Shown in pieces: positions 43,579-52,101 of a DNA stretch of 64,000 bases (its first letter is position 1; each line of letters begins with the position of its first letter). The translations under genes and the position numbers were made by a program. The stretch is from positions 68,622 to 132,621 of the forward strand of contig CAIMRY010000025.1 of assembly GCA_903843965.1 (NCBI GenBank), written 5' to 3'. The notes under the pieces are model-generated. The model had not been told where the DNA came from. It saw only the letters and a program-made list of their open reading frames with translations, and ran no database searches. Origin of the DNA: an uncultured delta proteobacterium. Its GTDB lineage: Bacteria; Desulfobacterota; Desulfovibrionia; Desulfovibrionales; Desulfovibrionaceae.

Positions 43579-45060
43579 ATGACAGCCAACCGCCTTGCCC
43601 TGCTTCTCGGCTCGACCTTGCTCATCATATCCGCGCAGCCCATCCACGGACAGACGCAGCCTGAACGCGGCGTGCCGCCCCAGGCCCTGGATGACTGCCG
43701 GGGCAGGAAGGCCGGGGACGTTGTGAAGCACTCCACGCCAGAGGGCGTGGTGTCCGCCATCTGCATTGATTCGCCACAGGGGCTTGCGGCCCGGCCCAGC
43801 CAGCCCAGGGGCCAAGGACAGGGCGGTCCCCAGGATGACCGTCCGCAGCAACAATCCTCCAGCCAGGACAGGCGGCCCCAGGGCGGCCAGGGCAGACAGG
43901 AGGGCGGCGGCGGGCGTTATTCCCTGGAGCAGGCCATGTCGGACAAGGCCCAGCTCAACACCATCGCCTTCGACGGCCTGGCCTTCCTCACTGGTGACTT
44001 CGGCGCAGACACCTTCCTACCTCCGGGCAAGGTGTCGGACTACTTCGGCTTCCAATACATGCGCGACATCGACGCCGCAGGTGGCGGACACAACACCTCG
44101 TTCCTCACGCGCATCGCCCACAACATGCTGCACATCCTGACCGACAGTCAGAAGGCGCAGCTCATGGCCCTGGCCAGGGAGCAGGTGAACGACATCCGCC
44201 GCTTCGCCGAACTGCGCTTCCCGCTCATCCAGGCCTTCCGCCGCAACCTCGAGGGCAGGCTTCCCGCCGGGAGCAATGGCCTGTCCAAGGCTGCGGTGCT
44301 GAAGCGCTCTGCGGACCTGTACGAACTGGACGGCCTGCTGGCCTACCAGCGCGCCAAGGTCATGGGCGGCATCCTGCACGGGCTTTCGGCCCAGCAGAGG
44401 GCCGCCCTGGCGCGGCTGAAGTTCGGGGACTCCCGCTCCTGGCCGAACGTGCCTGAGCCGCTGGACAAGCGGAGCATGCCACATGACGTCAACGTGGCGG
44501 TGATGACCTACGCCAGCGAGATGTTCTCCTGGCAGGGCGGCAGCGTCGAAGCTGACGTCTACTTCTGCCCGGAACGCCACGGCATGTACTTCGGCGGCTT
44601 CGGCATGAAGACCGCCCCGGCCATGGGCAAGAAGGACTATTCCATCAGCACGTCGCTCACGGGCGATTCCGGCGAGGCCTTCCTGGCCGCCCTGACCCCA
44701 GCACAGCGCAAGCACATCACCGATCTGCCGGACCTGCAGCGCAAGGATTTGCGGGAAATCGTCTCGGTACGCCGGGCCATCTCCACGGAACTGCGGCGCT
44801 TCATGCGGGGCGAGACGACGGACAAGGCCAAGGTGCTGTCCCTCTCGCGCCGCTACGGCGAGTTGGACGGGACGCTCTCGTATCTTTACGCCACGGCTTT
44901 CGCCAAGGTGGGCCAGAGCCTTTCGGCCCAGCAGAAGTCGACCCTCGCACGGCTGCGCGCGTCCAACCCGGCGGACCCCAAGGGCCCGTTCCTGTATTCA
45001 CAGCCTATCGGCATGCCACAGATTGAAGGCACGGACGCTCTTTTCGGGGTGGGCCGCTAG
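43579..45060 (+). CDS. Exported protein with four LTxxQ-like motifs
   Basis: 493 residues; the ATG follows CAAAGGAGG. A signal peptide (about 1-24, ending IHGQ) is followed by a small Cys pair region (C40 and C62) and a Gln/Gly-rich linker. The helical body contains LTDSQ (187), LSAQQ (269), LTPAQ (372) and LSAQQ (448), matching the LTxxQ motif of CpxP/Spy periplasmic stress proteins. The regions around the second and fourth motifs are themselves similar (DGLLAY.../DGTLSY..., then LARL), an internal duplication. It lies in the operon behind the regulatory box shared with the CpxA/R-like genes. A periplasmic sensor or chaperone role is inferred. Confidence 0.7.
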   Translation: MTANRLALLLGSTLLIISAQPIHGQTQPERGVPPQALDDCRGRKAGDVVKHSTPEGVVSAICIDSPQGLAARPSQPRGQGQGGPQDDRPQQQSSSQDRRPQGGQGRQEGGGGRYSLEQAMSDKAQLNTIAFDGLAFLTGDFGADTFLPPGKVSDYFGFQYMRDIDAAGGGHNTSFLTRIAHNMLHILTDSQKAQLMALAREQVNDIRRFAELRFPLIQAFRRNLEGRLPAGSNGLSKAAVLKRSADLYELDGLLAYQRAKVMGGILHGLSAQQRAALARLKFGDSRSWPNVPEPLDKRSMPHDVNVAVMTYASEMFSWQGGSVEADVYFCPERHGMYFGGFGMKTAPAMGKKDYSISTSLTGDSGEAFLAALTPAQRKHITDLPDLQRKDLREIVSVRRAISTELRRFMRGETTDKAKVLSLSRRYGELDGTLSYLYATAFAKVGQSLSAQQKSTLARLRASNPADPKGPFLYSQPIGMPQIEGTDALFGVGR

Positions 45061-45094
45061 CCCGCCCGGGGCAGTGGGGCATGGAGGACGAGTC

Positions 45095-46558
45095 ATGACA
45101 TATTCCCTTTGGCGGCTCTGCACTGTGTTGTGCCTGGCCTTAGCGCTCTGCTCCGGCTGGGCCTTCGCCCAGGGACGAGAGGACGGGCGCAGAGGGCCGG
45201 GCAACCACCAGCAAGAACGCGCCGGCGGTCCGCGCCAGCCCGTTCCCGACGTCCCGGCGCACCAGGTGGACGTGATCCTGGGCAGACCGACCAATTCCTC
45301 CATCGTCTTGAGCGTCCTCTCGGCCTCCCAGGCCCGCGTCCTTGTAACCTACGGCATCCAAGGGGATACGGGCCGCTCGAAGACCGAGACCGTAGCACTG
45401 CAGCCAGGCCAACCACGGGAGCTCACCCTGCCGGGCCTGCGCCCGAACACCCGCTATGCCTTCTCGCTAGTGGATGCGGCCACACAGAAGCCGCTCGCCG
45501 AGGGCAGGTTCCACACCCAGCGGTCGCCCGGTTCTTCGTTCTCCTTCACCCTCACGGCGGATTCCCACCTGGACCAGAACACCGATACGACGCTCTACCA
45601 ACGCGCCTTGGCCAACGCTCTGGCCGACGCGCCGGACTTCCACATTGACCTCGGCGACACCTTCATGACGGGCAAGCACGAGAGCCGGGAGGGCGCGGCC
45701 AGGCAATACCTTGCTCAGCGCTACTACCTCGGCCAGCTGTGCCGTTCCGCACCCCTGTTCTTGGCGCTGGGCAACCACGACGGCGAGGAGGCCAAGCTCC
45801 TGCGCGGCGGGGCAGACAGTCTGGCCGTGTGGTCCAACCAGATGCGCAAGCGCCTTTTCCCCAATCCGGCGCCTGACGCGTTCTATTCCGGCAACACCGT
45901 GCGCGATCCCCTGGCCGGGCAGCTCCAAGACTACTATGCTTGGCAGTGGGGCGACGCCTTGTTCGTGGTGCTCAACCCCTACTGGCACGCCAGCGGCAGA
46001 AAGAGCGAAAACATCTGGGACAGTTCCCTGGGCGAGGCCCAGTACCAGTGGCTCAAGCGGACCCTGGAGGGCAGCCACGCCCGGCTGAAGTTCGTGTTCA
46101 TCCACCAACTCGTTGGGGGCAGGGACAGACAGGGGCGAGGCGGTGTTGAGGCCGCTCCCTTTGGCGAGTGGGGCGGCAAGAACGCCGATGGCAGCGAGGG
46201 CTTCAAGGCGCATCGTCCGGGCTGGGACGCGCCCATCCACCAGCTTCTGGTGCGCCACAGAGTCAGCGCCGTGTTCCACGGGCACGACCACCTCTACGCC
46301 AGGCAGGAGTTGGACGGCATCGTGTACCAGGAGGTGCCCCAGCCCGGCTTCCCGCGTTCTGGGCAGCCGCGCCAGGCGGAGGAATACGGTTACCGTTCGG
46401 GCGTAATCATTGGAGGCTCGGGCCATTTGCGTGTTTCTGTTTCGCCGGGCAAGGCCGTGGTGGACTTCCTCCGGGCCAGCCTGCCCGGCGAGTCGCGTCC
46501 CGGCCAGGAGAACGGTTCTTCAGCCCATTCGTACACAATCAATGCCGCTGGCAAATGA
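45095..46558 (+). CDS. Exported calcineurin-like metallophosphoesterase, copy 1
   Basis: 487 residues with GGAGG before the ATG and a signal peptide ending AFAQ (about residue 26). An N-terminal fibronectin-like domain, as in purple acid phosphatases (about 57-145), precedes the dinuclear-metal phosphoesterase domain. Its ligand motifs are ADSH, DLGDTF, LGNHD, FIHQ and FHGHDH. The substrate may be a phosphoester, nucleotide or phospholipid head group in the periplasm. A paralogue follows directly, so both probably arose by duplication. It is expressed with the LTxxQ protein. Confidence 0.85.
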   Translation: MTYSLWRLCTVLCLALALCSGWAFAQGREDGRRGPGNHQQERAGGPRQPVPDVPAHQVDVILGRPTNSSIVLSVLSASQARVLVTYGIQGDTGRSKTETVALQPGQPRELTLPGLRPNTRYAFSLVDAATQKPLAEGRFHTQRSPGSSFSFTLTADSHLDQNTDTTLYQRALANALADAPDFHIDLGDTFMTGKHESREGAARQYLAQRYYLGQLCRSAPLFLALGNHDGEEAKLLRGGADSLAVWSNQMRKRLFPNPAPDAFYSGNTVRDPLAGQLQDYYAWQWGDALFVVLNPYWHASGRKSENIWDSSLGEAQYQWLKRTLEGSHARLKFVFIHQLVGGRDRQGRGGVEAAPFGEWGGKNADGSEGFKAHRPGWDAPIHQLLVRHRVSAVFHGHDHLYARQELDGIVYQEVPQPGFPRSGQPRQAEEYGYRSGVIIGGSGHLRVSVSPGKAVVDFLRASLPGESRPGQENGSSAHSYTINAAGK

Positions 46559-46569
46559 GGGCAGGAAGC

Positions 46570-48150
46570 ATGGCGCAAACGTTGCTGCAGTTGCGGACGG
46601 GTGTTGTCTTTCGCGGTCTATCCTTTCTGGCGGCACTCCTTGTGGTTGGCCTGATGCAGCCGGTACAGGGCCTGGGCCAGGACGACGAAAGGCCGCCGCG
46701 CAGGGAGCGCCGGTTCGATGGCGAAGAGAAACGCCGCGAGAAGCGGCAGGAGAAGCGTGGGCGAAATGGACGCGACGGGTCCGACATGGTCCTGCCTGCA
46801 GATGTGGCGGAGTTGGCACGACTGTCTGTCGTGCTGGGGCGTCCAACGGCCACGGCCGTGACGGCCAACGTGCTCTCCATCGAGGGGGGCGAGGCCTATT
46901 GCGAATACGGAAACGCGCCAGGGAGATACACGCTCAAGACGGCCGTCGCAGCTCTCGCGCCGTTCGTGCCGGTGGAGCTGCAAATGGACAGGCTCTCGCC
47001 CGGCACCCGCTGGCACTACAGGCTGCGGCACCGCAAGCCGGGCGGCGCCACCTTCGCCGAGGGAACGGAGCACTCTTTCCACACGCAGCGCCCCCCTGGC
47101 AGCCCATTTGTCTTTGAGCTTCAGGGCGACTCGCACCCCGAACGCGGCCACCAGTTCGACCCTGCGCTGTACGCCAAGACCCTGAGGGCCGCCGCGGCTG
47201 ACCGTCCTGATTTCTACCTGACCATGGGCGACGACTTCAGCGTGGACACGCTTTCCACGGTCAACGCGCAGACCGTTGCCGGGCGCTACACGCTCCAGCG
47301 CCCCTTTCTGGCGTTGGTCGGGCAGTCCACGCCATTGTTTCTTGTCAACGGCAACCACGAGCAGGCCGCGGCCTGCAATCTCGACGGCACACCGGACAAT
47401 GTGGCGGTCTGGGCGCAGACGGCCCGCAACGCGTTCTTCCCGCAACCCGCCCCGGACGGCTTTTACACCGGGGACAAGACTCCTGTGCCGCATATCGGCC
47501 TATTGCGTGACTACTATGCCTGGACCTGGGGTGATGCCTTGTTTGTTGTCATCGATCCCTACTGGCACTCCCTCAAGGCGGTAGACAACGTGTACGGCGG
47601 GGGCGAGAAGACCCGCGACAAATGGAATGTGACCTTGGGGAGCGAACAGTATCAATGGCTCAAGAGGACGCTCGAGTCCAGCAAGGCCAGGTTCAAGTTC
47701 GTGTTCACCCACCACGTTCTCGGGTCTGGCAGAGGAGGAATCGAACAGGCAGACTTGTTCGAATGGGGCGGCAAGAACAAGAAGGGCGTAGATGAGTTCG
47801 CCCAGAAGCGACCGGGGTGGGCGTTGCCCATTCACCAGCTCATGGCGAAAAACGGCGTGACGATCTTCTTCCAGGGACACGACCACGTCTTCGCGAGCCA
47901 GCAACTTGACGGCGTCGTGTATCAGACCCTGCCGGAACCGGCTGATCCCTCTGGCGCGCTTTACTTCCGGGATGCCTACCGCACGGGCGATTTGCTGCCC
48001 AACTCTGGCCGGGTGCGCGTGAGCGTCTCACCAGAGAAAGTGCGGGTGGAATACCTCCGGTCCACTCTGGTGCTGGATGAGAATAAGCAAGGGGATGGAG
48101 GCGCTGTCGCCTTTGGGTATGAGATTGGCCCAAGTACAAGTTCAAAATAA
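46570..48150 (+). CDS. Exported calcineurin-like metallophosphoesterase, copy 2
   Basis: 526 residues from the ATG after GCAGGAAG; an ATG at 46555 overlapping the upstream stop is an alternative. A signal sequence (ending PVQGLGQ) is followed by a very basic/acidic stretch (RRERRFDGEEKRREKRQEKR), the fibronectin-like domain and the phosphoesterase core. The core motifs are QGDSH, TMGDDF, NGNHE, FTHH and FQGHDH. Long stretches align with copy 1 (DYYAW.WGDALFVV..PYWH, QYQWLKRTLE). The metal-site spelling differs at one place (GNHE for GNHD), so the two copies may differ in substrate. It ends the operon. Confidence 0.85.
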   Translation: MAQTLLQLRTGVVFRGLSFLAALLVVGLMQPVQGLGQDDERPPRRERRFDGEEKRREKRQEKRGRNGRDGSDMVLPADVAELARLSVVLGRPTATAVTANVLSIEGGEAYCEYGNAPGRYTLKTAVAALAPFVPVELQMDRLSPGTRWHYRLRHRKPGGATFAEGTEHSFHTQRPPGSPFVFELQGDSHPERGHQFDPALYAKTLRAAAADRPDFYLTMGDDFSVDTLSTVNAQTVAGRYTLQRPFLALVGQSTPLFLVNGNHEQAAACNLDGTPDNVAVWAQTARNAFFPQPAPDGFYTGDKTPVPHIGLLRDYYAWTWGDALFVVIDPYWHSLKAVDNVYGGGEKTRDKWNVTLGSEQYQWLKRTLESSKARFKFVFTHHVLGSGRGGIEQADLFEWGGKNKKGVDEFAQKRPGWALPIHQLMAKNGVTIFFQGHDHVFASQQLDGVVYQTLPEPADPSGALYFRDAYRTGDLLPNSGRVRVSVSPEKVRVEYLRSTLVLDENKQGDGGAVAFGYEIGPSTSSK

Positions 48151-48360
48151 CAGCCGAACACACACCACAGCCATGGAGCGTTTCCTAAGCACTTGGCTCT
48201 ATAAATCTGCCCGAATACTCTCGAAAATGTCGCTCGTTTTGCAGCGCAGAAAACAAATATGCCTGCTATTCCAGCATGTTCATGCGACAGTGCTTGGATG
48301 GCGTTCAAGAGACAGCGTCCGGTTCCAGAAGGTGTCACATTTCTCCTCTTGACCGGGGTG

Positions 48361-48404
48361 CAGGGGCAGCGCCCCCTGGCTCAAGTGCAGGGGCAGCGCC
48401 CCTG
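48361..48404. repeat. Two tandem copies of a palindromic GC-rich element
   Basis: CAGGGGCAGCGCCCCCTG (48361) and CAGGGGCAGCGCCCCTG (48388) are near-perfect hairpins joined by GCTCAAGTG. They lie in the convergent gap before acr3 and may act as a two-way terminator or be a genome-wide intergenic repeat. The rest of the 268-bp gap is AT-richer and empty. Confidence 0.7.
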
Positions 48405-48418
48405 GCGGACGCCAGCCC

Positions 48419-49510
48419 CTACGGCTGGCAGTCCACGTGGCACACGCTGGCGATGGAGCCGGGGTCGCCGGGGAACCAGCGCGGCTTGAGCCACAGCGCC
48501 ACGTTCACCAGCCCGATGAGCACCGGCACCTCCACCAGCGGCCCGATGACCGCGGCGAAGGCCTGGCCGGAATCCAGCCCGAACACGGCCACAGCCACGG
48601 CAATGGCCAGCTCGAAGTTGTTCGACGCGGCGGTGAAGCTCAAGGTGGCCGACTGGGCGTAGCTGGCCCCGGCCTTCTTGGACAGCCAGAAGGACCCCAG
48701 GAACATGACCAGGAAGTACACGAGCATGGGCGCGGCCACGCGCAGCACGTCAAAGGGCAGGGCCACCATGACCTCGCCCTTGAGCGAGAACATGACCAGG
48801 ATGGTGAACAGCAGCGCGATGAGCGTGATGGGGCCGATCCTGGGCGCGAACACCGTGTCGTACCATTCCCGGCCCTTGAGCTTGAGCCCGATGACGCGGC
48901 TGGCCAACCCCGCCAGGAAGGGAATGCCCAGGTAGATGAACACGCTCTCGGCGATCTGGCCCATGCTGATGTCGACAACGGCCCCTTCAAGGCCCAGCCA
49001 GCCGGGCAAAACAGTCAAAAACAGCCAGGCGTAGACCGGGAAGAAGAGCACCTGGAACACGGAGTTGAAGGCCACCAGCCCGGCGCAGTACTCGCGGTCG
49101 CCCCCGGCCAGGTCGTTCCAGACGATGACCATGGCGATGCAGCGCGCCAGGCCGATCAGGATCAGGCCGGTCATGTAGGCATGCTGGCCGGACAGGAAGG
49201 TCACGGCCAGGCCGAACATCAGGATCGGCCCGATGACCCAGTTCTGCACCAGGGACAGCGCCAGCACGCGCACGTTGCGGAAGACCTGGCCCATGAGCTC
49301 GTAGCGCACCTTGGCCAGGGGCGGGTACATCATCAGGATCAGGCCGCAGGCGATGGGCAGGTTCGTTGTGCCGCTGCGCATGCCGCCCAGGGCTTGCTTC
49401 AGGCCGGGGAACACGAACCCCGCGCCGATGCCCGCGAACATGGCCGCGAAGATCCACAGGGTCAGCCAGCGGTCGAGGAAGGAAAGCTTGCGGGTCACGG
49501 ACTCGGACAT
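48419..49510 (-). CDS. acr3: Arsenite efflux permease Acr3
   Basis: 363 residues with GGAGG before the ATG and ten membrane helices. The family signature is clear: [21 protein letters not shown] contains the conserved Cys, and [21 protein letters not shown] is the second hallmark. It exports arsenite (and possibly antimonite) using the proton gradient. It is the last gene of the leftward ars operon. Confidence 0.93.
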   Translation of the reverse strand: MSESVTRKLSFLDRWLTLWIFAAMFAGIGAGFVFPGLKQALGGMRSGTTNLPIACGLILMMYPPLAKVRYELMGQVFRNVRVLALSLVQNWVIGPILMFGLAVTFLSGQHAYMTGLILIGLARCIAMVIVWNDLAGGDREYCAGLVAFNSVFQVLFFPVYAWLFLTVLPGWLGLEGAVVDISMGQIAESVFIYLGIPFLAGLASRVIGLKLKGREWYDTVFAPRIGPITLIALLFTILVMFSLKGEVMVALPFDVLRVAAPMLVYFLVMFLGSFWLSKKAGASYAQSATLSFTAASNNFELAIAVAVAVFGLDSGQAFAAVIGPLVEVPVLIGLVNVALWLKPRWFPGDPGSIASVCHVDCQP

Positions 49511-49521
49511 GGTCGCCTCCT

Positions 49522-50331
49522 TTACGTTTCCAGAAATGGCCGGACGACGAAATACGCGCCAAGCAGGCCCACAAGCGCGCCCGCAACGCGGCGCACCCAC
49601 AGCCCGCCCCCGGACAGGCGCTCCAGGGTGCGCCGGGCCAGGGCTGCGGAGCTGCCCGCCAGCACGATGGGCAGGCAGTGGCCCAGGGCAAAAGAGAGAA
49701 TCAGCAGCGCGCCCGGCAGCGCCTGCCCCTGCACGCTGACCATGGCCAACAGCGGGGCCAGAAAGCCGAAGGTGCAGGTGCCGGACAAGAGCCCGTAGCC
49801 CAGGCCCAGGGCCAGCGCGCCCGGCAGCCCGCGCAGCGTGAAGCGGGCCAGCAGCCCGCCGGACAGCGGCCCAGGCAGCTTGGCCTTGATCAGTCTGAGC
49901 ATGCCCAGGCCGAGCACGTCCAGCCCGAGCATGTCCAGGCCCAGCCAGAGGAGCGCCGCGCCCACGGCCAGGGTCCACCAGGGCCCGACATCGCCGAGCA
50001 GGCGGCCCAGAAGCGAACAGGCCAGGCCCACCAGGGCGATGGTCACGAACAGGCCGATGGTGAAGGCCAGGGCGTAGCGCACGGCCTCGCGCCCCTGCAC
50101 CAGCCTGCCCTGCCCGGCCACGTAGGCGACCATGAGCGGGATGCTCGCCAGGTGGCAGGGGCTGAACAGCACGCTGACCAGCCCCCACAAAAAGCTGCCC
50201 GCAAGGGCCAGGGCAAAGAGCCCGGAAGCCGCGCCAATCCCCCCGGACATTGAAGCTCCGGACAGGGGAGCTGCGGCCGTTGAAGCCCCGGACATCCAGG
50301 CGTTGACGGTCAGCAGGAACTGGTCGAGCAT
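49522..50331 (-). CDS. CcdA/DsbD-type transmembrane thiol-disulfide transporter
   Basis: 269 residues, six or more helices. The two conserved single Cys sites are visible as [12 protein letters not shown] and [12 protein letters not shown], with a duplicated half structure as in CcdA. These proteins pass reducing equivalents from cytosolic thioredoxin to periplasmic partners. It sits between acr3 and an exported thioredoxin (nine bases after its stop), so the two probably form a periplasmic reducing path within the arsenic operon. Confidence 0.8.
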   Translation of the reverse strand: MLDQFLLTVNAWMSGASTAAAPLSGASMSGGIGAASGLFALALAGSFLWGLVSVLFSPCHLASIPLMVAYVAGQGRLVQGREAVRYALAFTIGLFVTIALVGLACSLLGRLLGDVGPWWTLAVGAALLWLGLDMLGLDVLGLGMLRLIKAKLPGPLSGGLLARFTLRGLPGALALGLGYGLLSGTCTFGFLAPLLAMVSVQGQALPGALLILSFALGHCLPIVLAGSSAALARRTLERLSGGGLWVRRVAGALVGLLGAYFVVRPFLET

Positions 50332-50340
50332 GGCGTCCCG

Positions 50341-50748
50341 CTATTTCTCCAGCATTGTGTTCAGCTTTTCGGCCAGGGTCTTTTTGTCCATGAAGCCCTC
50401 GTGCCGGGCCACCTCGCGGCCCTTCTTGTCGTAGAAGATCTGGGTCGGAATGGCGCGGACGCCCAGCCGCGTGGCCAGCTCGCTGTACTTGACCACATCG
50501 ATGAAGACCACGGCGGCGCGGCCCTTGTACTCCTGCTCCACCTCGGCCAGCACCGGGATCATCATCCGGCAGGGGATGCAGGTCTTGGACCCCAGGTCCA
50601 CCACCGTGACCATGCCCGGCACGGCCACGGCGGGCGCGGCCTTCGGCGCGGGCAGCATTCCCGGCGCGGCCAGGGCCGCAGCGCAAAGGGCCAGGGCCAG
50701 CACCAGGGCCAGGGCCAGAATTCTTGTCAGCAGCGGGCGGCGCGTCAT
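50341..50748 (-). CDS. Exported thioredoxin-like protein
   Basis: 135 residues; the ATG overlaps the stop of the upstream redox gene (ATGA). A signal peptide or membrane anchor ([20 protein letters not shown]) leads to a thioredoxin fold with active site SKTCIPC and cis-Pro segment VRAIPTQIF. It is likely the periplasmic partner of the adjacent CcdA-like protein. Confidence 0.85.
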   Translation of the reverse strand: MTRRPLLTRILALALVLALALCAAALAAPGMLPAPKAAPAVAVPGMVTVVDLGSKTCIPCRMMIPVLAEVEQEYKGRAAVVFIDVVKYSELATRLGVRAIPTQIFYDKKGREVARHEGFMDKKTLAEKLNTMLEK

Positions 50749-50990
50749 TTGCCCAGCCACGCCAGCACGTCCTTTTTCGCGGGCACCTTGCCCGAGCACT
50801 TGACCACGCCGTCCATGACCACGGCGGGCGTGGCGAACACGCCCAGCTTGGCCATTTCCTGGAAGTCCGAAACCTTGACGACTTCCGCGTTGTCCCGGAC
50901 ATCCGGCCCGGCCTCGGCCAAGGCCTCGCGCACCAGCTTCTCCGTCTCGTGACACTTGGGGCAGCCCGGCCCCAGAACTTCAATTTTCAT
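50745..50990 (-). CDS. Small thioredoxin-fold redox protein (CPKC)
   Basis: 81 residues without signal peptide. The active site [10 protein letters not shown] and the cis-Pro segment [11 protein letters not shown] match the small 'redox-active disulfide protein 2' thioredoxin family. It is probably cytosolic and may reduce ArsC or feed the CcdA-like protein. It overlaps the exported thioredoxin gene by four bases. Confidence 0.85.
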   Translation of the reverse strand: MKIEVLGPGCPKCHETEKLVREALAEAGPDVRDNAEVVKVSDFQEMAKLGVFATPAVVMDGVVKCSGKVPAKKDVLAWLGK

Positions 50991-51022
50991 GGTGTGCACC
51001 TCCGCGCAACAGGGTGGTCCAG

Positions 51023-51655
51023 CTAGCCGCGCTTGAGCTCGGCCACGATGTCCTTGACCAGGCGGCCGTCCGGGGTCTTGGCCGCCGGGTTTACCTCCAG
51101 CAGCTTCTCCCAGGCCGCCGTGGCCCCGGCCTTGTCGCCGGTGTCGTGCAGCAGCACCACGCCCCTGTTGTACAGCGCGTGCTCGTGGCGCGGATTGAGC
51201 GCCAGGGCGGCGTCGAAGCTGTGCAGGGCCTTGTCCGGCTGGCCCGCCTGGCGCTGCATGATGCCCATGTCGGTCCAGACGTCCGGGCTGGCCTTGCCCA
51301 GGGCCAGGGCCTTCTCGTAGGCCACGATGGCCTTTCCGGCCTGGTGCGTGTCGAAGTAGGCGTTGCCCAGCTCCACCCACCCGGCCTGGTCCCCGGCCTT
51401 GGTGGCCATGGCGATCTCCAGTTCGGTGATGCGCGCCTCGTCCTCCTTGGACACGGGAGCGGCGGCCCCGTCCACGGCCCCGACCCCACCCACAGCCCCA
51501 TCCACGGCGGCGGGCCCGGCCTCGGCCTGGACCCTGGGCCCGGCGGGCTGCCGCAGCTCCATGACCACCGTGCCCGCGAAAAAGCCCGCAGCCAAGGCGA
51601 TGACCACCGCCGTGATGAGCTCGCCCTTGCCGAATGTCCGTGCCGTGTCCGCCAT
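51023..51655 (-). CDS. Membrane-anchored TPR protein
   Basis: 210 residues. One N-terminal membrane segment (ITAVVIALAAGFFAGTVVM) is followed by a Gly/Ala/Val linker and about three tetratricopeptide repeats (GWVELGNAYFDTHQAGKAIV, VWTDMGIMQRQAGQPDKALH, ALYNRGVVLL). It is similar in layout to cytochrome c-biogenesis TPR proteins (NrfG/CcmH C-terminal type). Its place in an arsenic operon with CcdA- and thioredoxin-like genes suggests a scaffold for the redox proteins. Confidence 0.8.
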   Translation of the reverse strand: MADTARTFGKGELITAVVIALAAGFFAGTVVMELRQPAGPRVQAEAGPAAVDGAVGGVGAVDGAAAPVSKEDEARITELEIAMATKAGDQAGWVELGNAYFDTHQAGKAIVAYEKALALGKASPDVWTDMGIMQRQAGQPDKALHSFDAALALNPRHEHALYNRGVVLLHDTGDKAGATAAWEKLLEVNPAAKTPDGRLVKDIVAELKRG

Positions 51656-51700
51656 GTGCGTCTCTCCTTTGCGTTGCCCCGCTCCCGGGGCCGCAGTGAC

Positions 51701-52090
51701 CTATTTCAGCTTCTCCGCAGCCCTGCGCCCGGCGCGCAGCAGCAGCTCCTCGGGCAGGGCCTCAAACTCGCGGCCATCCATTACAAGAGTGCGGCAGTCC
51801 GTCTGGGACCCCAGCAGCTCGCAGCAGGACTGGCAGTGGTTCATGCCCACCTGCGCGCCAAGCAGTCCCTCCAGGCTCTCGCCGTTGAAGAACACCCGGT
51901 TGGACTCCGCCACGGCAAAGGGCGGCAGCGCCTTTTCAGTCAACACGACCGCAATGCCCAGCGCGGCCAGCTCGGCGCGCAGGACCCCCGCCGCCCGGCG
52001 CACGCTCTGGCCGGTGTCGCCGCAGCGCTCGCAGGTCTGCGCGCCCACGGTCACGCGCTGCCACAGAATGTCCATGGTTTTGCCAGCCAT
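51701..52090 (-). CDS. DUF2703 family protein
   Basis: 129 residues, soluble. Conserved Cys pairs are visible: CERCGDT near the N-terminus and HCQSCCELL near residue 90. The ending (LPEELLLRAGRRAAEKLK) is amphipathic. Such DUF2703 proteins often accompany ArsP-like permeases. A thiol-based metal(loid) binding or transfer role is likely but unproven. Confidence 0.75.
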   Translation of the reverse strand: MAGKTMDILWQRVTVGAQTCERCGDTGQSVRRAAGVLRAELAALGIAVVLTEKALPPFAVAESNRVFFNGESLEGLLGAQVGMNHCQSCCELLGSQTDCRTLVMDGREFEALPEELLLRAGRRAAEKLK

Positions 52091-52101
52091 GCGCGCCCCG
52101 C

